Assembly: GCF_003014595.1 (NCBI RefSeq)
Contig: NZ_PYGK01000020.1
Location: 62,001-126,000 of the forward strand
Direction of reading: 5' to 3'
From: Chitinophaga ginsengisoli
GTDB lineage: Bacteria > Bacteroidota > Bacteroidia > Chitinophagales > Chitinophagaceae
Length of the DNA stretch: 64,000 nt
Shown: positions 16,266 to 24,620 of the stretch, piece after piece
Layout of the letters: each line of letters starts with the position of its first letter
Numbering within the stretch: the stretch's first letter is position 1
Translations under genes and position numbers: made by a program
Notes under the pieces: generated by a model
What the model was told of the DNA's origin: nothing
What the model saw: the letters and a program-made list of their open reading frames with translations, nothing else
The model's database searches: none

Positions 16266-17363
16266 ATGAAAATCACTTCTTCGCTACTGACTGTAGCGCT
16301 CTTATTCTTGTTCTGTTTTGTAGCCTGTAAGAAAAACGACATCTCTCAGACCGCAACGCCAAAAGAAGACCAGGAACGTATTGATGAAAAGTACCTTGCA
16401 AAGATTGAGAAACTAGGATTTAAAAGATCTTCTGTAAGATGCTATGATTCAATCTTTGTTGTAGAAAACGACATCATAATTGCAAAGAAATTCCTGGACA
16501 CATTCCACATTCCTGTTGTAAATCCCAATGACCGTCATGCTCACTCAGACCAGTCATTATCGTTTAACAACATCAGGATATATACATCACAGCCATGGTG
16601 GTCTAATAGTACGTACTATTCTGCTTTGAACAGGGCATTGTATGAGTGGAACTCGGCAGGTTCCAACCTAAATTTTCATATGCTGTTCCAAACGGATCAG
16701 GGATATGACTGGAACCTTATTTTTATGTCCCTGCCAGGAACTACGCTGGGATCGGCTGACTTCCCCGGACTACCGGATCTGAACGGTGTACCAGGTTACA
16801 ACATACTTATCAACCAGAACTATATTAATGCATTGGGTTTAACTTCAAACCAGATCAGCTGGATATTGACACATGAAATGGGGCATATGTTGGGATTACG
16901 TCACACTGACTGGGATATTAACGGGGAACCTAACAGTCAGGATGGTTATTATGTCGGAGCAAATTATTTCCCTAACATTACTGTACAGGATCCTAATTCT
17001 GTTATGAGGGCAGCCTTTAATACCAGCAATAATGGTAATGTACTGTTAAGCTCTTATGACAAGTTAGCGGTAAATACATTGTATCCGCTTAATTCCTGTA
17101 ATCTGCAGACATTCATCAACAGACCATCTGTAGTTTCTTCAGGAGAAGCTTCCGGTACACTGTATCCTTCGTACAGGGGGCCAATTAATTTTATAGAATG
17201 GCAGATCACAAATAGCGCCACCGGTTATAACTATACCTCGACCGATTCTGATATCGAGTTCCAGGTGCCTAGCCTGGCGCCCGGCACTTATGTGTTCAAG
17301 ACGAGGATTACCACGGCTAACTGTGTAAGCAGTTGGGCAAGCAAGACAATCACTATTCAATAG
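16266..17363 (+). CDS. Matrixin-like zinc metalloprotease lipoprotein
   Basis: A 365-aa secreted lipoprotein starting at the ATG at 16266 (a TTG 12 bp upstream is less likely). The signal peptide ends LFCFVAC, giving a lipidated Cys. The catalytic domain (about residues 90-280) carries the metzincin zinc motif HEMGHMLGLRH with a following Asp. Its N-terminal part has IRIYTSQPWWSNSTYYSALN, and the last ~90 residues resemble an Ig/FN3-like domain (YVFKTRITTANC). It probably degrades extracellular protein. It follows the receptor-lipoprotein unit but is separated by a terminator, and shows only a weak version of the tandem-box promoter. Confidence 0.8.
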   Translation: MKITSSLLTVALLFLFCFVACKKNDISQTATPKEDQERIDEKYLAKIEKLGFKRSSVRCYDSIFVVENDIIIAKKFLDTFHIPVVNPNDRHAHSDQSLSFNNIRIYTSQPWWSNSTYYSALNRALYEWNSAGSNLNFHMLFQTDQGYDWNLIFMSLPGTTLGSADFPGLPDLNGVPGYNILINQNYINALGLTSNQISWILTHEMGHMLGLRHTDWDINGEPNSQDGYYVGANYFPNITVQDPNSVMRAAFNTSNNGNVLLSSYDKLAVNTLYPLNSCNLQTFINRPSVVSSGEASGTLYPSYRGPINFIEWQITNSATGYNYTSTDSDIEFQVPSLAPGTYVFKTRITTANCVSSWASKTITIQ

Positions 17364-17374
17364 ATAGGCGCAGT

Positions 17375-17405
17375 AACAGCGGGTACCATCACAGTGCCCG
17401 CTGTT
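17375..17405. terminator. Hairpin between convergent protease and ppsA genes
   Basis: A 12-bp stem with one wobble (17375-17386 with 17394-17405) and a 7-nt loop. The T-tract is weak on both sides, so it is probably a shared terminator for the two converging genes. Confidence 0.6.
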
Positions 17406-17418
17406 CTGCTTATATAGA

Positions 17419-19848
17419 CTATATGTAAGGGATCTGCTCTTTCATTTCTTCCGCTTCATGGATGGCTTTCACGGTTTTAGTCAGCGCATCAGGGGTTACT
17501 GAAATGCTGTCAATACCTTGTTCCACCAGAAACTTTGTAAAGTCCGGGAAGTCAGATGGACCCTGCCCGCAGATGCCCACCTTGACATGTTGTTTTTTTG
17601 CTGCAGTGATCAGCATACTGATCATTCTTAACACGGCAGGATTACGCTCATTGTACAGGCCTGCGATCAGTGAAGAGTCGCGATCCAAGCCTAGTGTGAG
17701 TTGTGTAAGATCGTTGGAACCAATGGAGAAGCCATCAATATGTGCGGCAAATTCTTCCGCCATCATGATATTGGATGGTATTTCTGCCATGAGATATACT
17801 TCTAGTCCATTCCGACCTCTTTCTATACCGTACTCTTTCATCGTGTCCAGCACCATTAGCAGTTCCTCTACAGTTCTGCAGAAGGGGATCATTACCACGA
17901 CATTCCTCAGTCCCATTTCTTCCCTTACTTTCTTGATGGCCTTACACTCCAATGCAAAGGCAGCTTTGTATTTGTCGGAGTAGTATCGTGATGCACCACG
18001 CCAGCCGATCATCGGGTTCTCTTCTTTAGGTTCAAAATATTTGCCGCCTAAAAGATTGTAGTATTCATTGCTCTTAAAGTCAGAGAAGCGTACAATGACC
18101 TTCCCCGGATGGAAAGCTGCTGCAATCTTGGCAATGCCATAAGCGAGCTTCTGTACGAAGTAAGCCTCCTCATTATCATAACCTCTGATCAGCTGCATGA
18201 TATCAGCGGTCAGGTTTGCATCGTTCAGTGACTTATGATGCAGCAGTGCAAGGGGATGGACCTTTATGTAATTGTTAATGATGAATTCCTCCCTGGCCAG
18301 TCCTACACCTTTGTTGGGCAGATGTGAGAACTGGAACGCCATGGCGGGCGATGCTACGTTCAGCATCAGTGCTGTTTTGATCTCAGGTAGTTCCCGCAGG
18401 TCGAGGGAGTTTTCTTTGAACGGGATCAGGCCGTCATAGATAATACCTTCGTCTCCTTCCGCACAGCTGATAGTGATATCCTGTCCGGTGGATAGTAATT
18501 CTGTTGCATTACCACAGCCAACAATCGCCGGGATGCCCATTTCTCTGGCTACGATCGCTGCATGACAGGTCCTGCCGCCTTTATTGGTAACAATAGCCGC
18601 CGCCATTTTCATAATAGGTTCCCAGTCAGGGTCGGTCATGTCTGTTACCAGCACATCACCGGCTTTGAATTCTGTTCCTTCCGTGACGCGTTTGTCAAGA
18701 GAGAACAGGATATTGACCTTTCCGGAGGCGATCTTATCTCCTACCGCTATCCCTTTCAACAAGGGCGTGGCATTGCTTTCAATAGCATATGAAGTAATGG
18801 TGTGATGTTCTTTCTGGGAATGGATAGTTTCCGGACGGGCCTGTACAATGAACAGTTCATTGCTCAATCCATCCTGGGCCCACTCGATATCCATCGGGCA
18901 CCATTTACCTTTAAGCTGTGTATAGTAGTCTTCAATTTTACATACCCATTCTGCCAGCTGCATGATCTGTTTATCTCTCAGGCAAAACCGCTGCTGATTG
19001 CCTCTTTCAACGGGTATCACTTTCGTACGCTGGTCGTTACTTTCCCCATAGATCATCATTTTGTCTTTGATGCCCAGGCGCTTCTCAATAATAGGGGTAA
19101 ACTTACCATTGAGCGCGGGTTTGAATACGATGAACTCATCGGGAGATACGGCTCCCTGTACAACCATTTCTCCCAGACCGAATGACCCGTTGATCACCAC
19201 AACATCTTTAAATCCGGATTCTGTATCCAGGGAAAAGGCTACGCCTGCAGCGCCAAGGTCAGAACGGACCATTTTCTGTACACAGACGGAGAGGCCGATG
19301 CTGAAATGATCATATCCGAAGTTCTGACGGTAGCTGATGGCCCTGTCTGTAAAGAGAGAGGCAAAACAGTTGCGTACTGCATCTATAAGTGCGGCAGGTC
19401 CACGTACATTCAGATACGTTTCCTGCTGACCGGCAAAGGAGGCGTCTGGAAGATCTTCTGTGGTGGCAGAAGAGCGCACGGCTACGTCAGTGATGTCCTG
19501 TCCGTATTCTCTTGACAGGTCCATATAAGCGCTGATGATCTCTGTACTGAGTTCGTGCGGGAATTTGGTGTTGCTGATGGCCTGCCTGATCCGCTGGCCT
19601 GCCCGGCGTAATGTAACCAGTGAATCGAAATCAATGCCTTCGATCTGCTCGCGGATATATTCTTCCAGGCCACTCTGACGTAGGAATTGATAATATGCGG
19701 TAGTAGTGATAGCGAATCCGGAGGGAATATTAATACCTGCTTTTGAAAGGTTGGCGATCATCTCTCCCAACGAGGCGCATTTTCCGCCTACGATAGGGAT
19801 ATCCTCCAGGCCTAATGCCTGTAGAGGAATCACAATTCTTGTTTCCAT
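17419..19848 (-). CDS. ppsA: Phosphoenolpyruvate synthase
   Basis: Converts pyruvate, ATP and water to phosphoenolpyruvate, AMP and phosphate (gluconeogenesis). The start is set at 19848, giving METRIVIPLQALGLEDIP; this 809-aa length matches the family, whereas 60 upstream residues in frame would run through the divergent promoter region. Domains: PPDK N-terminal ATP-grasp (about 15-340, with GGKCASLGEMIANL), swivelling phosphohistidine domain with GGRTCHAAIVAREMGIPAIVG (catalytic His), and PEP-binding C-terminal domain (with IGSNDLTQLTLGLDRDS). A TAGATTTG octamer on the minus strand at 19945-19952 may be its -7 element. It is divergent from an Lrp/AsnC regulator, a likely controller. Confidence 0.93.
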   Translation of the reverse strand: METRIVIPLQALGLEDIPIVGGKCASLGEMIANLSKAGINIPSGFAITTTAYYQFLRQSGLEEYIREQIEGIDFDSLVTLRRAGQRIRQAISNTKFPHELSTEIISAYMDLSREYGQDITDVAVRSSATTEDLPDASFAGQQETYLNVRGPAALIDAVRNCFASLFTDRAISYRQNFGYDHFSIGLSVCVQKMVRSDLGAAGVAFSLDTESGFKDVVVINGSFGLGEMVVQGAVSPDEFIVFKPALNGKFTPIIEKRLGIKDKMMIYGESNDQRTKVIPVERGNQQRFCLRDKQIMQLAEWVCKIEDYYTQLKGKWCPMDIEWAQDGLSNELFIVQARPETIHSQKEHHTITSYAIESNATPLLKGIAVGDKIASGKVNILFSLDKRVTEGTEFKAGDVLVTDMTDPDWEPIMKMAAAIVTNKGGRTCHAAIVAREMGIPAIVGCGNATELLSTGQDITISCAEGDEGIIYDGLIPFKENSLDLRELPEIKTALMLNVASPAMAFQFSHLPNKGVGLAREEFIINNYIKVHPLALLHHKSLNDANLTADIMQLIRGYDNEEAYFVQKLAYGIAKIAAAFHPGKVIVRFSDFKSNEYYNLLGGKYFEPKEENPMIGWRGASRYYSDKYKAAFALECKAIKKVREEMGLRNVVVMIPFCRTVEELLMVLDTMKEYGIERGRNGLEVYLMAEIPSNIMMAEEFAAHIDGFSIGSNDLTQLTLGLDRDSSLIAGLYNERNPAVLRMISMLITAAKKQHVKVGICGQGPSDFPDFTKFLVEQGIDSISVTPDALTKTVKAIHEAEEMKEQIPYI

Positions 19849-20027
19849 TAATGAGATAAATTTTGGTGTATGATTAGTTGGCGCGTCAGGATAAAGGTCA
19901 TCATTATTGCAACTAGAAATGCAGATGCCTGCTAAAGGCGAAAACAAATCTATAAAGGGTTGTGAATCATGATTTTTTTTCTGAAGTAGTGTCTTTATTC
20001 TACGTACTTTTAGTAAAATATTCCCCA

Positions 20028-20549
20028 ATGCATTTCACGTTAGATGAAACCGACCTGCACATACTGGATCTGTTACAGGAAGACGCTCGTCTCACCAATA
20101 AAGAAATAGCGGCCAGGCTGGGAAAATCAGTCACCTCCATTTTTGAAAGGATCAAGCGGCTGGAATGTGAAGGATATATAAAGGGATATGTAGCTATCCT
20201 GGACAGGAAGCGGATGGGAAAACATGTGACGGCCTTTGCAAATATCACCCTGAAGGAGCATGGGCATGATATCTTTCTGCTGTTTGAATCAAAAGTGAAT
20301 GCTTTCCCGGAAGTAATGGAATGTTATAAGATCAACGGACCGTATGATTATCTGCTGAAAGTAATGGTGGCAGATCTGGAAGAATACGAAATGTTTATTA
20401 CCAACAAGCTCTCCCGGCTGGATGCCGTTAGCCGGATCAACAGCCTTTTTGTAATAGCAGAACCTAAACATGAAACTGCCCTGTCACTAAACACAGGGCA
20501 GATCATCAAAACAACAAAGCCAGGAAAAAAAGATGAAGGGGGCAGTTGA
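20028..20549 (+). CDS. Lrp/AsnC family transcriptional regulator
   Basis: A 173-aa regulator starting at the ATG at 20028 (MHFTLDETDLHILDLLQEDA), a typical Lrp N-terminus; the 22 residues upstream in frame look untranslated. The helix-turn-helix is at about residues 5-60 (TNKEIAARLGKSVTSIFERI), followed by the RAM effector-binding domain (about 70-145, with INGPYDYLLKVMVADLEEYE). It is divergent from ppsA with a 179-bp intergenic region. It probably links amino-acid or carbon status to gluconeogenesis. The last codons contain a 9-bp inverted repeat (CTGCCCTGT/ACAGGGCAG) near 20480. Confidence 0.9.
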   Translation: MHFTLDETDLHILDLLQEDARLTNKEIAARLGKSVTSIFERIKRLECEGYIKGYVAILDRKRMGKHVTAFANITLKEHGHDIFLLFESKVNAFPEVMECYKINGPYDYLLKVMVADLEEYEMFITNKLSRLDAVSRINSLFVIAEPKHETALSLNTGQIIKTTKPGKKDEGGS

Positions 20550-20677
20550 TGCCACAGTACAGTATATAGGTCAGGCTTTAAAGATTGTTTTCATATGCAA
20601 GAGATGCTGTATGTAAAACGGCTACGGGAAAAGAAAGGTTACATTATGAAAATCTTAACATACTTGATTGTGAAAGT

Positions 20678-20721
20678 TAATATTACGGTAACACTCGCTT
20701 AACACACGAATTTTATTTTTG
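20678..20721 (+). promoter_or_regulatory. Pho-box-like promoter of an undefined transcript
   Basis: TAAT/TAAC elements begin at 20678, 20689 and 20700, with another at 20656 (two periods upstream). A perfect TATTTTTG octamer (20714-20721) starts 14 nt after the last. The next large gene starts only at about 21019 and has its own equivalent promoter, so this one drives either a ~290-nt leader or a separate small transcript. Confidence 0.65.
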
Positions 20722-20727
20722 GAGAAT

Positions 20728-20796
20728 ATGCGAACAAAATGGAGACCTATTGCGAATTCCCTTCTTTTGTTACTGCATGCTGATAAGCTTGTATGA
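20728..20796 (+). CDS. Possible 22-codon ORF at the start of the orphan transcript
   Basis: The ATG at 20728 follows the -7 octamer by six bases, near the expected transcript start, and opens 22 codons with a basic start and a run of five leucines before a stop. It could be a leaderless small peptide or the remnant of a signal peptide. Only its position supports it; no homology is known to me. Confidence 0.2.
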   Translation: MRTKWRPIANSLLLLLHADKLV

Positions 20797-20894
20797 ATAG
20801 AACATTGTCTGTTTCATAACTCATGCTTCCTGTATCTATACCTGGAAAACGAGTAGAAAATTTAACAAGCCGGACAGAAATATTGCTCACATAG

Positions 20895-20923
20895 TTCAAT
20901 GACTTAATTCGTAAGTCATTGAA
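20895..20923 (+). other. Perfect 12-bp hairpin in the leader between two promoters
   Basis: Arms 20895-20906 and 20912-20923 are perfectly complementary with a 5-nt loop. No T-tract follows, so it is not a standard terminator. It lies between the 20.7-kb promoter and the receptor promoter and could end or stabilise the orphan transcript, or be a palindromic regulator site. Confidence 0.5.
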
Positions 20924-20945
20924 TATGATACGTGCGTCTGTGTGT

Positions 20946-21000
20946 TAACATTAATTTAATATTGTGTTAACATATGCGTAATGTAGCAGGGATACGTTTG
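20946..21000 (+). promoter_or_regulatory. Pho-box-like promoter of TonB-dependent receptor 2
   Basis: Four TAAC/TAAT elements begin at 20946, 20957, 20968 and 20979 (exact 11-bp period). TACGTTTG, a perfect -7 octamer, lies at 20993-21000, 14 nt after the last. Transcription would start near 21007. This excludes the ATG at 20974, which falls inside the boxes, and points to GTG 21019 as the receptor start. Confidence 0.72.
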
Positions 21001-21018
21001 CGTCAAAATTCAAAAGAC

Positions 21019-24000
21019 GTGAATAAGAAATTCTATTCATTATTGTTATTCGTAAGTATCCTTGTACTGTCTGTAGCCAACCTAAGAGCACAGATCACTA
21101 CTTCCCAGATCTCCGGGAAGATAGTAAGCAGTAAAGGCGAGGCCTTGCCAGGTGTAACAGTACTGGCGGTGAACACATCAACCGGAACGCGTTATGGATC
21201 ACAGACCAACGCGGATGGCCGTTACCTGATCAACAACATCAATCCAGGTGGCCCGTATGTTATAACAGTTTCCTTCATTGGTTATAAAACAGAAGAAAGT
21301 CGTGACCTGAACCTGTCACTGGGTAGCAGCACTTTCAACTTTCAGCTGACTGACGCTACTACTGCGCTGAGCGAAGTAGTGGTAAAAGGCAATACTGCCA
21401 ACAAAGCAGGTGCTGGCTTTAAAGTAGGCCAGAACCAGTTAAAAACCCTTCCTTCCATTAACCGTAGCTTCCAGGACTTTACACGTGGTACTCCACAGAG
21501 TAACAACAACTCCTTCCTGGGTACCAACTACCGTTATAATAACGTAACACTGGATGGTGCTATCAACAACGATGCGATCGGCTTCAGCCCTTCACTGGGT
21601 GGACAGTCTAACAGCTCTGGTCAGCCTGGTAGCAGCACCCGTTCTAACCCGGTATCACTGGATGCGATCCAGGATATCCAGGTTTACCTGGCTCCTTACG
21701 ATGTGAAGATTGGTAACTTCCTGGGTGGTAGTATCAACGCGGTAACCCGTAGCGGTACTAACGAGTTCCATGGTTCAGTATACGGTTTCGGCCGTAATGC
21801 TAGTCTGATCGGTAAGAACAATGCCGGTGATGGTTCCAAACTGCCTTCCGACTTCCATGACTACCAGACTGGTGTAAGATTAGGTTTCCCTATCATCAAG
21901 GATAAATTATTCTTCTTTACGAACGAAGAAATTGCACGCCGCCGTGACCCGGTTATCCTGGGTGCAGGTTCCGCGGATATGCCAATAATCACCGTGCAGG
22001 AAGCAGAACAGATCCGTCAGCACATGCTGAGCCTTGATGTGACTAAATCTGGTAAATACGATCCCGGAACTTATGGCAACACATCTATTTATGCTAACTC
22101 CAATAAGTTCTTCAACCGTCTGGACTGGAACATCAATGATAAACACCAGTTGTCACTGCGTAACAATACCATCACTTCACAGGCCACTAACCTGGAGCGT
22201 GACCAGCAGAACTTCCGTTTCAGCGGTATCGACTACAAACAGGTGAATAATCAGAATTCTACCGTGGCGGAACTGAAAAGCCGTTTCAGCAATACTGTCT
22301 CAAATAGCCTGATCATCGGTTATTCAAGTATTCATGATTATCGTGAGCCGACTTCTGATCCATCCCTGGCACAGATCCAGATCAAATCCAGAGGTGGTAC
22401 TATCTTCTTAGGTACAGACCGTGAGGCAGCTGTCTTCAACATGAAACAGAAGACTTTTGAATTCACCGATAACGTGAGCATCCTCAAAGGCAACCACAAC
22501 ATCACCATCGGTACGCACAATGAGTTGTACAACATCACTTATGGTTTTGTGAACTCATGGAATGGCCGTGTGGATTATGATAGTATCAATGCCTTCCTGG
22601 CTGATGCGCCGAGCCGTGTACGTGCTAACTTTAATTACACAGACAATTCCCGTGATTATATCATGTCGAATCCTCCTGCGAAATTCAAGATCGGTATGTA
22701 CAGCCTGTATGCACAGGATGAGATCCAGGTAACTGACCGTTTCAAACTGACTCCTGGTATCCGTTTCGATTATACCAGCCTGCCTAACAAACAGGCCCTG
22801 AGCGATAAGACTACAGGTGCTCCGGTAGATCCTAACTTCGGTACTACCTATAGCTACACACAGCCTAAAAATATCAACAATAAATACCTGAATAACATCC
22901 AGATCTCCCCACGCCTGGGCTTCAACTTCGACATCAATGGTGATCAGAGCCTGGTACTGCGTGGAGGAACTGGCCTGTTCACCGGTCGTATTCCTTTCGC
23001 ATGGTTAGGTTATGCTTACTACAACAACGGTACTACCTATGGTGCATATGACAAACGTTTCAACGCAGCCACCACTCCTGCCCCAGGTAGCAATCCGGTG
23101 AAAGTTGATCCACAGGGTGGTGCACAGTTCGTAGCTGCACAGGGTGTTAACGTACACGATGCAACCGGCGCTACACAGGTGGACCTGATCGACAACAACT
23201 TTAAGATGCCGCAGATGTGGAGAAGCAGCCTGGCGCTGGATTACTCTACAGCAGACAGGTGGAAATTCACAGTAGAAGGTATCTATACCAAAACTATCAA
23301 TGATCTGAAATTCCAGCAGGTTAACCTGGTAGATAATCCTACTTATAACATCTACGATACACAGAAGCAACAGCCTATCTTTAGCGGTAGCAAGATCAAT
23401 CCTAAGTTTACCAATGCTTACCTGCTGTCTAACACACACAAAGGTTACCGCTATGCTTTAACCGGTCAGGCGAGCAAGGCGTTTGATTTTGGTCTGAATT
23501 TCTCCGTAGCGTATACTTATGGTCAGTCTAAAGACATCACCAACGGTATCCGTAACTCTATGGAGTCTAACTGGCAGCTGAACCAGGCGCTGAATCCTAA
23601 CAATCCGCAACTGGCTTACTCCAACTTCGACATCCGTCACCGTATCGTGGCTACTGCTAACTATAAACTGGATTGGGAACACAAGGGCCGTTTCATTTCT
23701 AACTTCGCCCTGTTCTTCAATACTTCTTCTGGTACACCATTCTCTTATGGTTTCGTGAATGCAACCATCCAGGGTACACCACAGCAGGTTAGCTTAGTAT
23801 ATATTCCGAAAGATCAGGCTGAAGCCCGTAAGTTCTTCACTCCTGAAAACCAGGGCATGGCTGATGCGTTCTTCTCTTACGTAGAAGGCAATAAATACCT
23901 GAGCACCCGTAAAGGACAGTTTACAGAGCGTAACGGCGTCCGTACTCCATGGAATACACAAGCTGACTTCCGTTTCACTCAGGACTTCAACTTCAAGGCA

Positions 24001-24255
24001 GGTAAGACTACTCATACCCTGACCCTGACTTACGATATCATCAACCTGACCAATTTGTTGAACAAGGATTGGGGTATTCAGTACTTCACTTCAAATGCAT
24101 TCAACTCTACTTCAAGCGTGGGTCTGAGCAGCAAGGCTGCAGGTTCTCCAACCGCTTATCCGGTATATACCTGGTCTAACCCTGGTACGCCTTACTCCAG
24201 AGATTTCTTTGGTAGCAGACACCAGATGCAGCTGGGCTTAAGATATAGTTTCTAA
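21019..24255 (+). CDS. TonB-dependent receptor, Oar-like
   Basis: Outer-membrane transporter of 1078 aa from the GTG at 21019, giving (M)NKKFYSLLLFVSILVLSV and a clean signal peptide ending NLRAQ. The longer frame from ATG 20974 would start inside the promoter boxes. Next come a carboxypeptidase-regulatory-like domain (about 30-115, SGKIVSSKGEALPGVTVLAV), a plug region (with NYRYNNVTLDGAINNDAIGF and DAIQDIQVYLAPYDVKIGNF) and a barrel ending MQLGLRYSF. The plug resembles the Oar subgroup. No SusD follows. Substrate unknown; the promoter suggests phosphate-starvation expression. Confidence 0.88.
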   Translation: MNKKFYSLLLFVSILVLSVANLRAQITTSQISGKIVSSKGEALPGVTVLAVNTSTGTRYGSQTNADGRYLINNINPGGPYVITVSFIGYKTEESRDLNLSLGSSTFNFQLTDATTALSEVVVKGNTANKAGAGFKVGQNQLKTLPSINRSFQDFTRGTPQSNNNSFLGTNYRYNNVTLDGAINNDAIGFSPSLGGQSNSSGQPGSSTRSNPVSLDAIQDIQVYLAPYDVKIGNFLGGSINAVTRSGTNEFHGSVYGFGRNASLIGKNNAGDGSKLPSDFHDYQTGVRLGFPIIKDKLFFFTNEEIARRRDPVILGAGSADMPIITVQEAEQIRQHMLSLDVTKSGKYDPGTYGNTSIYANSNKFFNRLDWNINDKHQLSLRNNTITSQATNLERDQQNFRFSGIDYKQVNNQNSTVAELKSRFSNTVSNSLIIGYSSIHDYREPTSDPSLAQIQIKSRGGTIFLGTDREAAVFNMKQKTFEFTDNVSILKGNHNITIGTHNELYNITYGFVNSWNGRVDYDSINAFLADAPSRVRANFNYTDNSRDYIMSNPPAKFKIGMYSLYAQDEIQVTDRFKLTPGIRFDYTSLPNKQALSDKTTGAPVDPNFGTTYSYTQPKNINNKYLNNIQISPRLGFNFDINGDQSLVLRGGTGLFTGRIPFAWLGYAYYNNGTTYGAYDKRFNAATTPAPGSNPVKVDPQGGAQFVAAQGVNVHDATGATQVDLIDNNFKMPQMWRSSLALDYSTADRWKFTVEGIYTKTINDLKFQQVNLVDNPTYNIYDTQKQQPIFSGSKINPKFTNAYLLSNTHKGYRYALTGQASKAFDFGLNFSVAYTYGQSKDITNGIRNSMESNWQLNQALNPNNPQLAYSNFDIRHRIVATANYKLDWEHKGRFISNFALFFNTSSGTPFSYGFVNATIQGTPQQVSLVYIPKDQAEARKFFTPENQGMADAFFSYVEGNKYLSTRKGQFTERNGVRTPWNTQADFRFTQDFNFKAGKTTHTLTLTYDIINLTNLLNKDWGIQYFTSNAFNSTSSVGLSSKAAGSPTAYPVYTWSNPGTPYSRDFFGSRHQMQLGLRYSF

Positions 24256-24277
24256 GCGATTAGCAATTAATAATTGG

Positions 24278-24320
24278 AAATCAGGGATAATGCAGCGATG
24301 CGTTATCCCTGATTTGTTTT
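24278..24320 (+). terminator. Intrinsic terminator of TonB-dependent receptor 2
   Basis: Perfect 13-bp stem (24278-24290 with 24303-24315), 12-nt loop, followed by GTTTT. It isolates the receptor from the small transcription unit downstream. Confidence 0.88.
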
Positions 24321-24462
24321 AAGGGAAATACAGACATTATTCCGGTCGCTATATTGGGCGCTTCGGCATCAATCGGGCGTGATATATTGGAGGAGAAGTG
24401 TTGTGTGGAAAATGCAGCCAGGGGCATTGGTTCTCAGGAGCTAAGGCCTTCTTTAAATTTGT

Positions 24463-24517
24463 TAATACGCTGATAATGTACCCATAACACTCGCGTAACA
24501 CCAGGGGGGTAACTTTA
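24463..24517 (+). promoter_or_regulatory. Pho-box-like promoter with no downstream protein gene
   Basis: TAAT/TAAC elements begin at 24463, 24474, 24485 and 24496 (exact 11-bp period). TAACTTTA (24510-24517), one base off the -7 consensus, starts 14 nt after the last. The core TAACACTCGC is shared with the promoter at 20.69 kb. The next protein gene on the + strand begins only at 28044, and a strong terminator lies 80 bp away. Confidence 0.65.
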
Positions 24518-24523
24518 TAATAT

Positions 24524-24597
24524 AATTTGAACGTAAGCGTAGATTTTCATAAGCTGTTTTAATCGACGGTCCCGGGAATTATCCCGGGACTTTTTTT
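24524..24597 (+). ncRNA. Candidate phosphate-starvation small RNA, ~74 nt
   Basis: Transcription from the tandem-box promoter would start near 24524 and end at a strong terminator at 24597. The interval contains no ATG on the + strand, and the flanking genes are the upstream receptor (ended by its own terminator at 24278-24320) and a gene on the opposite strand (24621-25028). Predicted form: about 45 nt of unstructured A/U-rich 5' sequence, then a 9-bp GC hairpin with a seven-U tail, the classic shape of a bacterial sRNA. No known Rfam family is recognised. Exact ends are estimates. Confidence 0.5.
24569..24597 (+). terminator. Strong intrinsic terminator of the candidate small RNA
   Basis: Perfect 9-bp stem GTCCCGGGA/TCCCGGGAC (24569-24577, 24582-24590), 4-nt loop, then seven Ts (24591-24597). 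Confidence 0.9.
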
Positions 24598-24620
24598 ATA
24601 TTGTATTGCTTATGAGTGAT

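Noticed and set aside
19849..20028. 60-residue N-terminal extension of PEP synthase
   Set aside because: The extension would cross the divergent promoter region and start at the Lrp-type gene's ATG; the METRIVIPLQ start matches family length.
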